From positions 1 to 64,000 of the forward strand of contig JADJRV010000039.1 in NCBI GenBank assembly GCA_016712045.1: a stretch of 64,000 nucleotides of DNA. Direction: 5' to 3'. Both the position numbers and the translations under genes were made by a program. Of this stretch, positions 62,772-64,000 are shown one piece after another; position 1 is the first letter of the stretch, and each line of letters starts with the position of its first letter. A model generated the notes under the pieces. That model had not been told where the DNA came from, did not search any database, and saw nothing but the letters and a program-made list of their open reading frames with translations. Source of the stretch: Chloracidobacterium sp. (GTDB taxonomy: Bacteria; Acidobacteriota; Blastocatellia; Pyrinomonadales; Pyrinomonadaceae).

Positions 62772-63425
62772 ATGAAGTTAAGATTTTTTTCAAGCATTGT
62801 CATTATGGCAGCGGTCGCATTAGGTATCTGTGTAACCGCTGCAAATGCACAGCCGTCGGCTACTCAGGTCAAGAAAGACGTGTCCGGGCCAAAGACCATC
62901 TCGGTTACTGTTGGCGGCAGAGGAACGCGGGTCTGGAGCAAAGGCTATTCGAAATGGGTTTGGGACGTGCCGTATTCGGCAAAGGTAAAAAGCGAAGAGC
63001 CAGGCGTGAACATCCTCGTCGAGGCAACGGCTTCGTATGACATCGTGGGCGGGCGTTATGTTTACTGGAGATCATTTGTCGGGTCGAACATTTACGAAGG
63101 TATTCCAAATCCGACCGAAACTGAAGTCGCTTCGCTGCTTACTCAGTTTGGCCCGCAAAAAGTAATGATGGGTGATTTTTATAACGCAGTCGGTGGCGTC
63201 GAGAGCGTCAAGCTGGCGGGAAAACCACGGTTCGAGTGGCATACGCTTAACTCGGTCTCGTTCACGGTTATTGCCACTTACAGAGAGAAAATAGATTCGA
63301 CGACTATGCGCCGCATCTCGAAACCGTTCAGGGCAAGGCTCTATCGTGACAGCAAAACGTCACCGTGGAAAAACATCCTCGGTACCGGCGAGCTAAATGA
63401 TGACGAAGTGATCGTCGTGTTGTAA
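62772..63425 (+). CDS. Secreted beta-rich protein of unknown function
   Basis: 217 aa. AAGGAG lies about 16 bases before the ATG. The signal peptide ends CVTAANAQ. The mature part is rich in beta strands and aromatic residues (TRVWSKGYSKWVWDVPYSAKV, EATASYDIVGGRYVYWRSF, FRARLYRDSKTSPWKNI) with no Cys. It ends GELNDDEVIVVL. No family recognised. Confidence 0.6.
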   Translation: MKLRFFSSIVIMAAVALGICVTAANAQPSATQVKKDVSGPKTISVTVGGRGTRVWSKGYSKWVWDVPYSAKVKSEEPGVNILVEATASYDIVGGRYVYWRSFVGSNIYEGIPNPTETEVASLLTQFGPQKVMMGDFYNAVGGVESVKLAGKPRFEWHTLNSVSFTVIATYREKIDSTTMRRISKPFRARLYRDSKTSPWKNILGTGELNDDEVIVVL

Positions 63426-63459
63426 CGGGAACGTGCCGTGTAAAGTTTGAGACAAAATA

Positions 63460-63732
63460 ATGGCATCAAGACTTCAAAACAAACGGCGGCTAAAGGGTGT
63501 GATACTCAATTTTGCGCTGAGCGGTGCATCGTACATCCTAATGATCTTTGGGCTGATCGCCGGCTTTGTACCATCGAGTAAGGTTACTCGCTACGGCAAC
63601 ATCAATGCATCACAAAAGCCGATTAATTATTGGGTGACGATCGCGGGCTTGTTCATGATCGGGACAGTTTTTCTGGCAGTTGCATTGTGGGCGTTAAAGC
63701 GTTACCGCAGCAATGTTGGGAGTTATGAATAG
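63460..63732 (+). CDS. Small two-helix membrane protein
   Basis: 90 aa. A basic N-terminus (MASRLQNKRRLKGV) is followed by two hydrophobic segments (NFALSGASYILMIFGLIAGFVP and WVTIAGLFMIGTVFLAVALWAL) and a basic tail (KRYRSNVGSYE). It has the same general layout as the gene at 61328 but no clear sequence identity with it. Confidence 0.55.
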   Translation: MASRLQNKRRLKGVILNFALSGASYILMIFGLIAGFVPSSKVTRYGNINASQKPINYWVTIAGLFMIGTVFLAVALWALKRYRSNVGSYE

Positions 63733-63762
63733 ATCGAACTTACTTAAAATATAGGAGAAAGA

Positions 63763-64000
63763 ATGAAAAAATTAGTTAGTCTGACATTCGCAGCCGTTTT
63801 AATGTCTGCCTGCGGCGGAGCGGCGAATACATCAAATACAACAGCAAACAATGCCGCAACGGCAAAGGCTCCGGCTTCACCGGAAGCAAAGCCAGTCGTA
63901 ACACTCAAACCCGGCGAGGTTCCGTTTGACGGTATGTCTAATGTCGCGACGACGGCAAAAGCGGGCGAGATCGTTTTGACCATCGACGAAAGCAAGATCG
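63763..64000 (+). CDS. Lipoprotein, 3' end outside window
   Basis: The ATG at 63763 follows TAGGAGAAAGA. The frame is open to the window edge (79 codons). MKKLVSLTFAAVLMSACGG is a lipoprotein signal with lipobox MSAC, followed by an Ala/Thr/Asn-rich linker (AANTSNTTANNAATAKAP) and KPVVTLKPGEVPFDG. The domain carried beyond the edge cannot be seen. Confidence 0.65.
   Translation, partial: MKKLVSLTFAAVLMSACGGAANTSNTTANNAATAKAPASPEAKPVVTLKPGEVPFDGMSNVATTAKAGEIVLTIDESKI

Noticed and set aside
1..64000. tRNA genes, CRISPR arrays, prophage or insertion-sequence genes
   Set aside because: I looked for T-loop motifs, regular spacer arrays, transposase motifs and phage structural genes and found none I could support.

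Overview
The window reads like chromosomal DNA of an acidobacterium, most likely class Blastocatellia (Pyrinomonadaceae-like). This is inferred from gene content, not from a marker gene. The signs are an Oar-like TonB receptor with an N-terminal carboxypeptidase-regulatory domain, a winged-helix/TolB-propeller sensor, many secreted metallopeptidases (M28, M13, HExxHxxGxxH), futalosine-pathway menaquinone genes and a class II photolyase. Base composition is moderate and coding density high. I saw no rRNA, tRNA, CRISPR array, prophage or intact transposase.

Layout. 1-11200: SRPBCC protein (cut by the window edge), secreted S1/P1 nuclease, M20 peptidase, dprA, a possible small RNA or attenuator, topA, a methyltransferase, a secreted M28 peptidase, a membrane protein and a GNAT acetyltransferase. 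11200-16000: solo CbbQ/NorQ-type AAA ATPase, a 177-nt dyad-symmetric hairpin element, an XRE-like regulator, a TIMP-like secreted protein, a NADAR-domain lipoprotein and a secreted HExxH protein. 16000-29700: TonB receptor, small lysine-rich protein between twin terminators, catalytically dead M1-like protein, Dabb, CrtC/AttH-like and SRPBCC proteins, MFS transporter, DUF4272, PLP decarboxylase and a secreted zinc phospholipase C. 29700-37000: two APC amino-acid transporters (the first behind a structured leader), a DASS anion transporter and a PpiD-like chaperone. 37000-47000: NAD kinase, Atl-like protein, cyclase, mqnA and mqnC, an Imm63-like protein, desaturase, DUF962, DUF2721, PflX-like radical SAM enzyme, peroxiredoxin and a YggX-like protein. 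47000-59400: cytochrome b plus Tat-exported molybdoenzyme, arginyltransferase-like protein, M13 peptidase, photolyase, DUF5117 metalloprotease, FAD monooxygenase and the winged-helix/TolB sensor. 59400-64000: a run of eight small lipoproteins, secreted proteins and membrane proteins, including a WG-repeat lipoprotein.

The strongest technical observation is that twelve otherwise well-conserved genes carry 17 single-base indels in all, most in short homopolymer runs. They include topA, which is normally essential. This looks like residual consensus error rather than gene decay, so each affected gene is annotated as one CDS with the shift positions given.

The most unusual DNA structure is at 12054-12230. 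Three different hairpins are followed by their inverted counterparts with spacing 11-21-15-21-11, exactly symmetric about position 12142, and with compensatory stem changes. Other candidates are the promoter/hairpin/terminator unit before topA, the three-hairpin leader before the APC permease, and an inverted-repeat operator before the desaturase.
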